Assembly (NCBI GenBank): GCA_023627715.1
Contig: JAMAHW010000110.1
Span: 1-64,000, forward strand
Source of the DNA: Periconia sp. R9002
Lineage: Eukaryota > Ascomycota > Dothideomycetes > Pleosporales > Periconiaceae
DNA length: 64,000 nt
Direction of reading: 5' to 3'
Positions within the stretch are counted from its first letter, which is position 1; each line of letters opens with the position of its first letter. The notes below the pieces were generated by a model, which was not told the origin of the DNA, did not search any database, and saw only the letters and a program-made list of their open reading frames with translations. A program made the translations under genes and the position numbers. Of the stretch, positions 11,207 to 23,208 are shown piece by piece.

Positions 11207-14200
11207 TTACCCACCACCACCCTGCCTCTCCCCCGCCAACTGCCGCGGAAACCCACTGATGCTAAACGTCTTATCGCGCTCCAACTTGGTCGGGCTCGGG
11301 AACGAAAGCGTCACATTCGCCGCCGACCGCTCGTTCGGGAGATGCAAGCTCAGATCCGGGAGCACGAACGTGCCTTCGACGACCATTTGCTCGATCACGG
11401 CCGGCGTGATGGGGATCTAGATATTTATCAGCATTTTTCTCTCTATCCTCTATCTGTCTGCATGGAGTGATTGATTGATTGATTGATAGGGATTTGAGAG
11501 GAGGGTGAGGGAGTGGGGGAGACGTACGACTTTCCGCTCCACCTCACTATCTACTTGTACGACAAAATACGGCGCCGCAACACCCCTAACATGCCTCCTC
11601 AAAAGCTGTCCCAGCCCTCTCAAATCCGAAATCTCATTCGACACGGAATCAAACCGACACCGGATGGACCCATGGCACGTATACCCCCCCGCTCCCGCCT
11701 CATCCGCCGAGCAATTCGTCTTCTTGAAGTAAAACGTGCTCGCAATCAAATGCAGCGCGAGATCCTTGACCGTGTCTTCGAAGATACCTCGCGGTGTGTT
11801 GCGGCTGAGCTCGTCGAGCGCGTCGACGTCGTCGAGTTCGGGGACGCTGGTGAATTCCGGGTTGAGCCGGATGTAGCGGGCGTCGACGTCGAGGGTGGTG
11901 GTGCTTTGCGGGTTGGGTGAGGTGGTGGTGCCTGTGCGTTCTTCGAGGAAGACGCGCCAGGCGATTTCGGCGTCGATGATGTTTTTCATGCGGCTTGTCT
12001 GAAGAAAAGCAAAGTTAGCGATAGAATGGGGTAGGAGGCGTTGCAGTTCTGGAGGAAAACGTACTAATGCATCCCAACTTCGAGCCAGCCTCTTCACCAT
12101 GGGGATGATTTTCTGCTTTTTGGCCGCGCTCACGACGTGCCGGCGATTACTATCGATGCTGGATCTGCATCTCTAGTCAGCAAATTTCCCATAAACGGAT
12201 ATATGAGGTCTTCTTGCATATCATCAGCGGCAGTCGAATCCGCAGAGCTTTTCTGAAGTTGCCACTCCCGATCCGTCTCCTCATCCGTATCGCCCTGCTT
12301 CCCCGTGCCAATCGACACCAGAACGTCCGGCGGCAGTCTCGCTACATCGTGCCAGAGAAGCCGCGCCTCTCGATACGCCACCCTGGCGGGATTGTTGTTG
12401 TAAAACGCCCCGTCCAGGTACTCCCGATTCGTTTTAGAGTCCCAGAACGCCGTGAAGTAAGGTGGTGCGGCGGCGGATGCAGCCGCAGCTTCCCAGAGTT
12501 TGAGCTCCTCGTTGGGATCGCGGGGTCGACGGAAAACGTGGTGGGCGTAGTTTTCGCCCTGGCGGTTGTAGTTTGCTATGATGATTGCGTTGCGGGCGAA
12601 TTCGTCGGTGGATGTCACGGCGACTTTGGTGTCGTAGCAGCGACGGCTCTTGTGCTTTGTGCCGCCAAAGATGGCAGCTTCACCGAGCGAGAGCCTCAAG
12701 GATTTGTAGAGTGGCTCTGCCTTGTACATGCTGCCTCTGAAGATCGTGGCAGGGACCTTGGACCGCAGCGCGAGGTACGTTTTGCGCTTCGTGAATGCGG
12801 TGCGGCAAAGTTCTGTGAACTTGTCTATGCATTCTTCGACAGACCAGTCGAGCACCCCCAACGCGAGAGCAATAATCGATCCGGTACTGTACGATTGGTG
12901 AATACACGATTATGGCGGAAGGCGGTCTTTAACACGCACCTAGTTCCAACAATGAGGTCGAAGAACCTCTGGACAGGAACCGCATCACCGAGCTGCTTTT
13001 GAAGCAGACGAAGCACCTCCAGCTCGATAATACCGCGAATGCCGCCTCTATACTCATGTTAGAATAGCACATCCCAACGGAAATGCCGACATACCCATCC
13101 AAAGATAAGATCCTAACCCCTGCAAAATCAGGCTTCAACCGGATTCTACACGCACTGCGCCATGATTCATCATTCTCATGCAGCGGGCAAGACGTGAGCG
13201 TTAGTGTAGTGTCGTCTTCGCGTGTGCCGAAAGACTGCGCGCAGTCAGAACACAGCGTATGCGCGCAAGGCAGAGCATGTTCGGGTGAATTCATCAAGCA
13301 GCATAGACAAGCCCAATGGCTGACCACCCTATACCTAGCCTCGAATTTCTTGTAAAAAGCTCCCATCCTCTCTTTATGCAGCTTCTGAAGCTGTGTGTGA
13401 CCCGCTTTACTGCCCTCCGCGGCTTGGTCGATGCTGCTTTGAAGTTGATCCTCCATCTCAGTGAGCGACTTCTTGATAAGTTTTTTGAATTGGTCGCGAA
13501 ACCCTTTTATATTGAGCCCGCTGGATTGGTAACCCCCCGAACCAATGATTTTTCCTTTGCCGTTCTGGTGGCCTTTTGAACTGTGGCGGGTGTTTACGTT
13601 GACGCAGTATTCGCCCTTTTTCGTTCGGAAGCTGCAGGGCATTGCGGAGTTGCAAAACTCCTCCAAAGCGTAGGAAAAGTGCTTTTCGTATTCACTGAGG
13701 GAGTCCACCGCCAGACCTAATCGAGTAAGTTAAAATTTGCCAACGAGATGATACGGAAGTCTACCTTTGCGGTGTCTATGAACATCAAGCAAGACACACG
13801 ATGCCACCATCGAACTCATCTCCGTAAAAACCGCATCAGTCGTCGGCCTCTCCTGTTGCTTATCGTAGGACGCGTAAACCGCCTCCGCCAGTTCCAGTAT
13901 CCTCCCGCCGAAATTTGCCGGTATCGGATTCACCTGAAAAGACACTTTTTTAAAATCAAACGGCTCGTCAATCGTCTTTCGAAAGTGTTTAAACGCCGCC
14001 TGCAAGTAGACCTGCAGCGCCTCGGATGTGAATCGCAGCCGGGCCCTCTCCCTCGCCTGGCGGGAATCATTACAGCACTCGACAATCTGCCCGCGAAGAG
14101 ACTCCACCTGGCGCTGCAGGATGCTGTAACGCCCGCCACGAGGGATCGTAACGACGTGAAACGCGCCATAGTATCGTCGGATGAGGTCATAGACGGACGT

Positions 14201-15653
14201 GATCTTCAGACCTCGCTGTTTCCAGAACTCGGTGTAGACTTGGAACGATGGGACTCCGTGCTGTGGATGCAGTGCATTGCTGACGCTTTCGAGCAAGCTT
14301 GCCGTCGCCTTTTCAACGTCCCATTCGCTTTCGTCCACGTCGATCTCTGTGGCGTTTAGTGCTACGATTGCACGCGGTAAGGCCGGCTGGTTGGTAGACT
14401 TCTCAAGTGACCTGAATTCGCGGGGACAAAGTCAGTTTGACTCAACCAGGGGTAATGCAGTAGGCGGACGGAGGTCTCAAAACGCCACGCCACGTGGTGA
14501 CTTGATACTATCTCATATCCGGGAAAAAGTACATACCTATGCCCCCATTCGAGCAGGTGCTTCAACGCGCCAGTCTGAAATGTTCTATTCCCGAATAAAT
14601 AACTATTTCCTACCCTTATACGTGGGTCATCTTATCGGGCGGGAGCACTTACTTCGCATTCCTCGAAACAAAAACAACAACATCCGAAAACGTGTACAAG
14701 AGCCGTGGATACAGCTCCCGCACAGCGAATTCTCTCGTACATCGCTGCGGATCGCCAGCTTTGGGGTCCGCCCACGCAATCTCAAGATGCCCTTTGGTAC
14801 GTTCTCCAGCCAATTTCATCAACTCAATCGCCTCGCGTCCCAGCTTCTTGCGCTTCGCTATGGGCGTTTCCTCGCCGCCGTTGAGCCCCTCGCAGTCTGC
14901 GTAAAGAAGAGGCTTGTCGCTGTAGAAGGAATCCGGATCTGCATACAGATGGACATCCGCGGAGGTGGGTATTTTGTGGTCTGTACGCGATCCACAGACT
15001 GGCGCGGGGAAGGGACGGGTGTCTTCGTCTTTTCCTTCGTCCCAAGGGTCGTATAGTTTGATGAGCATGTTGATGAGCGTGCTTTTGCCAGCATCTGCAT
15101 CCTTGTCAGTAGTCATATAGGCCCAAGAGAGATCAATGTGCTCACTAGTCTCTCCTACAAAAGAAACAAGCTGCGGATACTTCGCATCAACATTCTCCCT
15201 CGTACTCTCCGCCATCAACGAGACATAAGCCCCAAAATCCTCTAGAACAGGACAATCCGTCTGATCCTTCGTCCAACCTACACACACACACCATCAGTTC
15301 GACACTCCACACCCTACCCCATCCACTTCAAAAAACTCACCAAACCAAGTCGACCCCTCATCAATCTCATGCAGCCTCCTCACCTCCTCATGGTCATTCG
15401 TCGGGCTCAAGATGGCCTCTAGCCGTTTCGCGACATGGTAATTGATCTTCTCATGCGATAAACCATCCCTCGCTGTCTTCCCCGCCTTGTGAGGGGGTTG
15501 GAATCGCCAGCACGATTCGCAGAAGTGGCAGGAGCAATCGACGCAGTACCACACTTTGTCGCTGGGGGTTTGGGAGCACCGCTCGTCTTCACAGCTTGGG
15601 GCTAGGACGGAAGAAGAGTGGTGGTCCTCGCCGTTCGTGGATTTCTCCAGCAT
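11207..15653 (-). CDS. Zinc finger-GTPase-RING-patatin phospholipase fusion protein
   Basis: I infer eleven exons on the minus strand: 15653-15341, 15277-15146, 15094-14653, 14584-14537, 14411-13765, 13716-13095, 13047-12940, 12886-12218, 12164-12065, 11998-11528 and 11416-11207 (about 1253 aa). Domains in order: a B-box-like zinc finger (about 20-60, WYCVDCSCHFCESCW); a P-loop GTPase with GETNAGKST at 146-154 and a DCEG G3 motif near 215; a mostly helical middle; a RING-like Cys/His finger (about 664-705, CCLMNSPEHALPCAHTLCSDC); then a patatin domain with oxyanion loop DGGGIRG (734-740), nucleophile elbow GTSTG (Ser771) and catalytic Asp in DGA (about 929). The catalytic dyad is intact, so lipid acyl hydrolase activity is expected. 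The P-loop resembles dynamin-like or AIG1-like GTPases. The junction between the exons ending at 12218 and starting at 12164 needs a GC-AG intron. The role (signalling, membrane attack or defence) is unknown. Confidence 0.85.
14427..14510 (-). repeat. Dispersed repeat copy A, inside an intron of the patatin gene
   Basis: It fills most of the 125-nt intron at 14412-14536, which is longer than most of the gene's other introns. A 35-nt block starting at 14427 matches 30 of 35 bases at 50170, and a 17-nt block (14484-14500) matches 15 of 17 bases near 50217. All differences in these blocks are transitions. Read on the minus strand it contains a CTGAC branch-site-like motif about 20 nt before the acceptor. 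Confidence 0.85.
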
Positions 15654-17041
15654 TGCTGTGTTTTCCTCGTCGTGGTAAGGACGGGGAAGAGGTCTGATTT
15701 TGTCGGGGACAAGGCTGGGATATATGTATGTATGTAGGTATACTTAGGTAGGTAGGTAGGTACGAGGCGAGGCGGGGGGAGGATCTCAGCCTTGGGGGGG
15801 ATACAAGATGCCGCATTTGCCTGAAAAAGAGCCTCAAGTAGGCCAGAACCATAGATCCCGACGTCATGCAGCCTGCTTTCTAAAACCTTTTAGAGAACGA
15901 CCCCCAGCCGTTCTGTTTGCATTCACCAATCAGCTCCATGTGTGCTGCGGGAGTGTGTGGCGCTTACATGGTGATTTGTACTGTAGCGAGGCACACGGGT
16001 GTTCATACATCCCGCGTTCGTAAGATACCTTGTTCTTAAGTAGCAATTGCTACTGTAGGAAAAGAACAAAACCGTTATACAGAAATGATTTCCTACTATT
16101 CTACTTACTTCTAGTAGAACTAAGTTCTCAAGACAAAGGTCCTCGAAGCATTATATGTGACGTGATAACTGTTGTGAGTGTCAAGGTTTCGACAAACACA
16201 TGGGGGCGATAGTCGTCCCCCGGGATCGTCTACCTATTCCTTTGATTAAATCGCGTCCAACCCCTACCTACATCCTGATATAAGGCATGCCGCATGACGC
16301 AACAAGCCAACAACACCATGTCTTCGTAATAAGTCTATTCTTAACATCTCAAATTAGAAGTAGTAGTCATACAAGAGAATTACCTCTTCTTCGATGGAAA
16401 GAACCCCCTCATTGTCAATCATCACTACCCATCCTTTCTGCCCCCGCGCCTCCATGCACAACGATTCAAGAGCAGGGTTGTTGGCCCAGTGCAGCCGGAA
16501 TAGGCAGCTCGCTCGACCGGATAGACCACTTTGGGCAGGGTAAGATGCGCATGGGGAGTTGGGTTGTGACGATAGGTAGACACGAGGTCGTTCGGTTTTG
16601 ATTGCAGAGATGTAGATGGTGAGATTCTAAAATCCTACTAAAGGTTCTTCTAACCAGCCAAAGTAGTGTAGCTTGGTAAAAGCTTGTTCGCGGCATTGTA
16701 CAGTAGACTAAGGAAGGAGGCCCAGATGGGTGGGGCGATTGGGCGGGGAGAGATATACCCACCTATCTATCGTATGTAGATAAGCGAGGGGCATAGCCTA
16801 AACTCACAGCGGTCGTCTTGAAACTGTGGATTGTAGAGTCATTATAAATTTTTTTCTTCTCTTACTATTTTTCATCGTCCTCTGTTAGACCTTTACTAAG
16901 AAGGCAGACAGAAATCAGTTGACGGGGGTACCCTTATATACAAATGATTTGCTTCATACATGCATCAACTTAAAGTGGTATATCTCTACCATATAGCATG
17001 AAAGAGTAGAAGAGACCAAAGATTCTACACGTGATATCAGT
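15654..17041. other. AT-richer intergenic region with palindromes
   Basis: About 1.4 kb upstream of the patatin gene and downstream of the dehydrogenase gene. It begins with a (GTAG)-like short repeat near 15725-15765. At 16032-16069 a perfect 14-bp palindrome sits inside a larger inverted repeat, and CTACTA/TAGTAG arms follow near 16093-16117. No coding exon was recognised. It may hold decayed mobile DNA, but I could not identify any. Confidence 0.5.
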
Positions 17042-18940
17042 TTAACTGTGCGTCGGCATGTTGACAGACGCTTTGCTCGCAACAGCATCCTCGCTCCTCC
17101 AGTAACTCGTCACCGTCTTCTGCTGCGTGTAGAATAGGATTCCTGGTTTGCCGTAGAATGTGTTCGCACCGCCGCCTGCAATCGACTTCTTGTTTCCTGT
17201 GAAGGAGAACATGGGGAGCTGGAGAACACATTAGACTCATATTTAAAAAAAGCGGGCGAAATAGGGTGGCTTACAGGCACGGGAATGGGTACGTTGATAC
17301 CGACTTGGCCAGCTTCAATCTTCTTCTGGAACATGCCAGCTGTGGCACCCGAGCGAGTGAAGATGGCAGTGCCGTTTCCGTATTCGTTGGCATTGATGAG
17401 GTCAATGGCCTCGTCAATCGTGTCCACGTTCAAGCAGACGAGTACCGGTCCAAAAATTTCCTCGGTGTAACACTTCATGTGCGGCTTGACGTTGGTGATG
17501 ATGGTAGGGCCGACCTTTTCAATCCGTTAGTGACTATGCAAATAAACAAGTGAATAATCTCTCGCATTGATGAGATAGATGCACGGAAATCCTTTGGTTA
17601 TGACCCTTGGCATATTTCTCACAATGAGAGTATGCATTCTGACTTACCCAATTGCCATTAGGATACTTTTCCGGCTTCTGACCACGACCGTCAAGCAGAA
17701 TGGTAGCACCTTCCTCCTCAGCACTGGCGATAAGATCCTCGATTCTCTTCTTCGATTCAGGGCTGATGACAGGTCCCAGGTCAGCGCCCTCCTCAAACCC
17801 ACCGTTCATCTTGATGCCCTTTGCACGCTCTGCAAGTTCCGGAAGCCAGTCCTTGGTCTCTCCAATCATGACCAAGGTGCTCAAAGCCATGCACCGTTGT
17901 CCGGCAGCACCAAATGCAGCTCCGGCGATGGCGTTCAGAGCGTGGTTCTTGTTGCAGTCCGGCAACACAGCGGCATGGTTCTTCGCGCCCAGGTTGGCTT
18001 GGACACGCTTGCCATTGGCAGAACCACGAGCGTAGATGTATTCGCCAGCCTTGTTGCTACCAACGAAGCTGATGGCCTTGATGCGTGGCTCGTCGATAAT
18101 AAAGTCCACCGTCTTCGCAGAACCGTGAATGATGTTGATAACACCGGCTGGGAAGCCAGCTTTCTCCGCCAATTCGGCGAGAATCATGCATGCTCCAGGA
18201 TCACGCTCCGATGGCTTAACGACAATGGTGTTACCTGTTACAGTAGCAATTGGAATGCACCAAAGGGGAATCATGGCAGGGAAGTTGAATGGGCAGATGG
18301 CAGCCACAACACCCAATGGCTCCTTGTAGCTTCTCGTCTCCATATCTTTAGAAACTTCCAACACCTCGCCCGTAAGCTGGGTGGTGATACCGCATGATGT
18401 TTCAGCAACCTGAAGTCCACGTAGGACATCGCCCTTGGCATCCGCAAATGTCTTGCCCTGCTCCAAGGTGATGCTAGCCGCCAACCGGTCCCAGTTCTCG
18501 CGGATCAATGCCACATACTTAAACATGATCTGCTGCCTGGCGAGCAGACTTGTGTCCCTCCATGCGGGAAAGGCCTTCTCGGCACTGTCCACAGCAGCCT
18601 TGAGTTCCTCATCTGTACTCTGGGGCACGCGAGTGACCAAGTTGTTGGTGGCTGGATCATGCAAATCAATCCATTGGGTGGCATTGGAAGCGACAAACTT
18701 GTTATCGAGGAAGTTTTGAGTATCGGGTGGCGACTGGATGCGTTCGTGGGTTGTGGGGTAGGACTGGGCGACAGCTGCGGCGGCGGGCTTGAGCTGTTGA
18801 GCGGTGGCGTGTAGCCGCCTCATGGCAGTCTTATTGGCATTGTGAGGCGAGGACATTCTGGTGGCGAGAGGAGCAATGCGGATGGCGGGAGTGCGAGTAG
18901 TTATGGTTGCGATGCCCCGAATAGCATGGCGAGCGGCCAT
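17042..18940 (-). CDS. Methylmalonate-semialdehyde dehydrogenase, mitochondrial (ALDH6 family)
   Basis: Three exons: 18940-17648, 17514-17275 and 17218-17042 (569 aa). The enzyme oxidises methylmalonate and malonate semialdehydes to propionyl-CoA and acetyl-CoA, using NAD and CoA, in valine and pyrimidine breakdown. The ALDH fold is complete: [13 protein letters not shown] substrate and NAD region, KPSERDPGA, the [15 protein letters not shown] loop, and the catalytic Cys near residue 350 in [11 protein letters not shown], which is the MMSDH version of the motif. The C-terminus has EEIFGPVLV and NMPTHSQ-like ends. The first ~60 residues are Arg/Ser/Thr/Ala-rich and lack acids, as in a mitochondrial presequence. 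The start at 18940 is the first ATG; the upstream open frame begins with a non-ATG codon. Confidence 0.95.
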
Positions 18941-19632
18941 TGCGTCGTGGGTGAGGTGTGGAGGCAACTGCCGATGTGGGAGGAGTCGGGACGAATAGAT
19001 TGGGACAGTGCGCAGATGTGTGATCAATGGACAAAGTAAGTGGGTGACTGCATAAGATATGGAGAGACCAAAGAAGAGACTCTGTCGTGTCCCCCGGAAA
19101 AGGAGCTCTACAAATATAAAGCTACCTCATACCTCGGGAGAGGGGAGCAATGGAGACTCCATCAACAGCCGAAGTTCGGATATGCCCGCCTCTTCTCGGC
19201 GTCTGTAGCGTCTACCTGTGTACTTGTGGGGCCCCAAACCGATGCTTCTCCACAAACAGCGAGGTAATCCGGCCAATACTCCACCCCAATCGTTGCTTTC
19301 TCACATATCCATATCATTGAACAATATCGTCAACTTCTGGCTGGGTACAGTGACCTTGAGCCAAGATGCTTACAGACATCTCTCCAAATGTGACACACAA
19401 CAACCATGACTTCATTATTTCATTCTTGTGCACAAGCCTATAATACACTTGAAGCGCCATGTCCTAAATCAATATATGACTATTCCCAGATCCAAGATAT
19501 CAAAGCATTCGAAATTGGTCCCAAACAAGCTAGCAAGCACACGGGAAATTTTTGCATGGTCCTCTCTGCACCATCTGTACTGCACTCTCTTTCTGTCACG
19601 CTCTACCCTCACTCCCAGAAACTAAACATCAT
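18941..19632. other. Intergenic, upstream of the MMSDH gene
   Basis: 692 bp between two minus-strand genes. It must contain the MMSDH promoter and the calnexin 3' UTR. An AT-rich stretch with AAATATAAAG near 19112 could be TATA-like in the opposite orientation. No further gene was recognised. Confidence 0.5.
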
Positions 19633-21573
19633 CTATGAAGCGTTGGATCGGGTGGTGCGCTTGTTGACCTCGGCCTGCGCCTTCTCAGCGCCAGTAGCGA
19701 CAGCTGCAGCGGCCTTGTCCTTTGCGTCAACAGCAGCGTCCTTGGCCTTTTTGCTCTGGGCCTTGACCTGCTCCTTGGAAGGAGCGGCCGCACCACCACC
19801 AATAACAACGAAGATGAGGCTGATAAGCACGGCAAGGACAGCACCAGCGGCACCGGCAACTTCGGGAACAAACTTGACGGCCTCAACAGGTCCATCACGC
19901 TTGAAGATCTCGATGAAGAGGTTGACCTTCTCCTGGACGTAAGGGACAGGATCCTCCAAGAACTTAAGATCAGAAGTAGACTTGATGGGGTCCTCGGGCT
20001 TGGGCTTGGTAGCCTCCTCCTCTGCCTTCTCGGCAGCGACCTTGGGGACAAAAGTCTCTAGCCTCAACGCCTCGGCGTCTTCAACAGAGTGACCAATGTA
20101 GATGTTGTCAAAGAGGATGTTGTTCTGCATAGTCCAGATTTCAAAACCGAGCTGCCACGCATATTAGTTTATTTCCTTACTAGGTAAAAATGTATTGTTC
20201 GGGCGAAACTTACAGCTCCAATGGGTTCAAAGTTGGATGGGGTCTTGTCCTCGAAGTAGTCTGGGTTCTTGATCTTGCGAGGAGCCCAGACACCCTTGTA
20301 GGCAGGGTTGTCGATCATAGGAGCAGACCATTTGCCCTTGTACGCGGGGTTCTTCTTCATGGGGGGTTCCCACTTGCCGCAACCGGAGACCTCGTCACAC
20401 TTGGGGTTGGGGACAGATGGGGCGACCCAGTCACCGTCCTCCTCGTCATCCCAATCTTCGGGCTTCTCAGCCTCGGGGTCGGGAATGGTCTTGGGCTCAT
20501 CCTCAAGCCAGTCTTCAGGCTTTTCAGCCTCGGTGTCAACAATCTCAAAGGGAGCCTCCTCATCCCAATCCTCAGGCTTCTTGGCCTCGGGGTCGGCAAT
20601 CTTGGCCTCATCAACCCAGTCGTCGGGCTTTGAGTCCTTGGGGTCATCAATCTCCTTCTCGGGGTTGACGGAGGGAGTAAAGTCCTCAAGGAGGGTACCG
20701 TTACGGGTGGACTCGCCATCGATCTTGAGCTCGAAGCTGTTGTCGGGCTTGACAATGAGGGTGTAGAGGGTGGTGGTCTTGACGATGCGGGCCATGGGAG
20801 GGTTCTTGAGGTGCTTCTCCTCGTACTCGCCGGTCTTGGGGTTCTTGTGGCGGAAAATGAAGTGAACCTGAGCCGTCAGAAACGTATCTTGTGAAATGGA
20901 AAACGCGTCTGCCTTACCTTGTTGGTAGCACCGCACTTGTCGGGACCAAACATGATCACGTAGGGGGAGCTGTTGGAGAACTCCTCGGCGTGCAAGGCTT
21001 TGTTGTCCTGAAGAAGCTTCATGTACGCACCACCGCACTCCAATCCGTCTAAAATATTGTCAGCAGGGACATGAGTAGTCGGGAAAGCAACAAGACTTAC
21101 CCTGAAGCTTGACTTCGTACTGAACAACGAGGGTCTTGCCCTTGTTGTCCAGCTTCTTGGGGAATTTGGCGGAGATGGCGTGGTGGGCAGCCTTGTCCTT
21201 GATCACCAAACCCTTGTCTCCCTCCATACCCTTCAGCACCGTAGGCTCCTCAACAGCCCACTTGCCAACGTATGCCCATTCTTCCTCGGTAGACTTGTCA
21301 TCCTTCTTGGCAGAAGAGACCTTCCAGCGGGATTCCCAATCATCGGTAAATTGCTCGAGCAACGGGGCCTTGAGCTTGGTGGGCTATTTGCAGACAGAGA
21401 AGTCAATGATGGAGTTCACAGTACCACGGACGGAGACAGGAGTGTATACTCACAGTGAAGGTGGGCTTGACAACAGCCGTGGACGAGGCGGCCTCGGAGC
21501 TAGAGCTCGAAGCATCCTCTGCGCGCACGACGGCGGCGGCGAGGAGGGTAGTAGCGCCAATTGCGAAACGCAT
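19633..21573 (-). CDS. CNE1: Calnexin, ER membrane lectin chaperone
   Basis: Five exons: 21573-21454, 21383-21101, 21048-20918, 20867-20214 and 20151-19633 (568 aa). A signal peptide ([20 protein letters not shown]) is followed by the lectin domain with the C-G-G-A-Y-M-K-L-L and MFGPDKCG signatures and HFIFRHKNP. The Pro-rich arm then has repeat-1 units of the KPEDWD type (four copies) and repeat-2 units of the NPAYKGKW type. The C-terminal transmembrane helix ([19 protein letters not shown]) is followed by a Lys/Ala-rich cytosolic tail. Calnexin holds monoglucosylated glycoproteins in the ER during folding. Length, arm repeats and membrane anchor separate it from soluble calreticulin. An AT-rich TATATA stretch about 110-125 bp upstream of the start (near 21690) could serve as core promoter. 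Confidence 0.97.
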
Positions 21574-23208
21574 TGTGCTTGCTTGCTATCTGAACCTCGA
21601 GCAGGTACTGAAGGCCAGAGGAAAACAAGGTCCAGAGTTGTAGAGGTGGAGCAGAAGTACAGCGAACGGAACTGGTGCGAGGTTAGGTTATATACATCAT
21701 TATATAACGCGGGTGCTTTGGCAAGTGCAATCTGGCATTAGGGAATCAGCGCCCCACCCCATTGGCCCGCTGGCTTTCTCGGCCTCTGCACCGACCTCTA
21801 GCTCCACATGGCACATGGTACATTCGAGAAGCACTCCTACCTAAACAATGCGTCCGATCCCTCTCCTCAACCACCACATGCGCCGCACTCCCGTTGCTGG
21901 CAACTTGACAGCTGGCATCTTGTGTCCGTCCTTTGTTTGCGACATGTATATCTCCCGTCTCGTATATATCTCCCCACTAGTCCAACTCGTAACAAACACA
22001 ACGTGCCCCATGCTTCACAATCATATACGACCTTCTCACGTAATTCATGCCATCATATTCGCCTTGGCCGCAACATGGCCGACATGTCGTCTCTCGTTTC
22101 ACTTGATTCATGCTCAATCAATCGCCAAAGAACATCCTGATGCAGATGATGCTGCACACTAATCTTGAGCTGATTCCTATCTACATGTAGGTATATGCTT
22201 ACCCCACTATATTCATTCAGCCGGAGCTCTCTCCACTCTACCACACGCGGGACCTCCATCGCTATTAATCTTGGTTGATTCGGCTCAATCCCTCGCAGGA
22301 GAGGTTGAATGAGGCCGAGATTTGTAGAGGTTGGGAACCAACTTTCTTTCTAATTCTACTGGAACAAAGAAGAATACTACATGTAAGAGATTAACATGTC
22401 AAACAATTAATTGCTGGCGACTGCAATGGAAACAACTCGTGAAACTGGTCTACATACCTCTGCAATAAATACGATTGCACTGATCCAACACTTGAAAATG
22501 CTCCAAAGCAGACTACGGCCAGAGATATCAATGGCAGGCACTCTACGAGATTGGATGCTCTAAGGGCAGTGAGACCGCAACATCCACTCTATGGGATCAT
22601 TTCAAAAACGACTACACGATCGCGTACCGCCAACAGCTGCTCGATTCGAACGTGAACAAACTCAGCAGTCTGGTATGGTGCAACTATGGCTCCATAGAGA
22701 CCTTTTGAATTCCAGTATTTAACGGTAGACACTATCAAAAGCATGCAGATATCACACTCAGACACAATGTGCACCTACCGACCTCTTTGCACATTACCTA
22801 GGAATGACTTAGGTTACATCCTCACGTCGCTGTTACCCCCGACTAATCAAAAACATCGGAATTGAGTGGAACCGAGCTTGGAAAAAGGCTAAGAAACAAT
22901 CTTTTCAAAAAGTCCATTTCAACAGGGTCTTCTCACTGTCAGGTAGTTTCTAGTAGCTAATCTCAGATTCACTACAACTACACCCTACTATTAAGCTTGC
23001 CGCTTGTGATACACCTCCTACACATTTTTCTTTGACAAATCAATTCCAGCAGAGTTATCCTGGCGTGGTGTATGGAGACACTGATCATGTCCTGTAACCG
23101 CCCTACTTATCTTTCACTAACAATGTTCGCAACTACAATCCAAAACCCCCCTCACGAATCCAACACTACCACTTCTCAACGCCAGATACCCCTCACCCCA
23201 TCTCCCCC
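21574..23208. other. Gene-free intergenic region
   Basis: About 1.6 kb between calnexin and the P450 gene. The first few hundred bases contain the calnexin promoter. The rest is mixed sequence without a coding exon, tRNA or obvious repeat that I can support. Confidence 0.55.
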
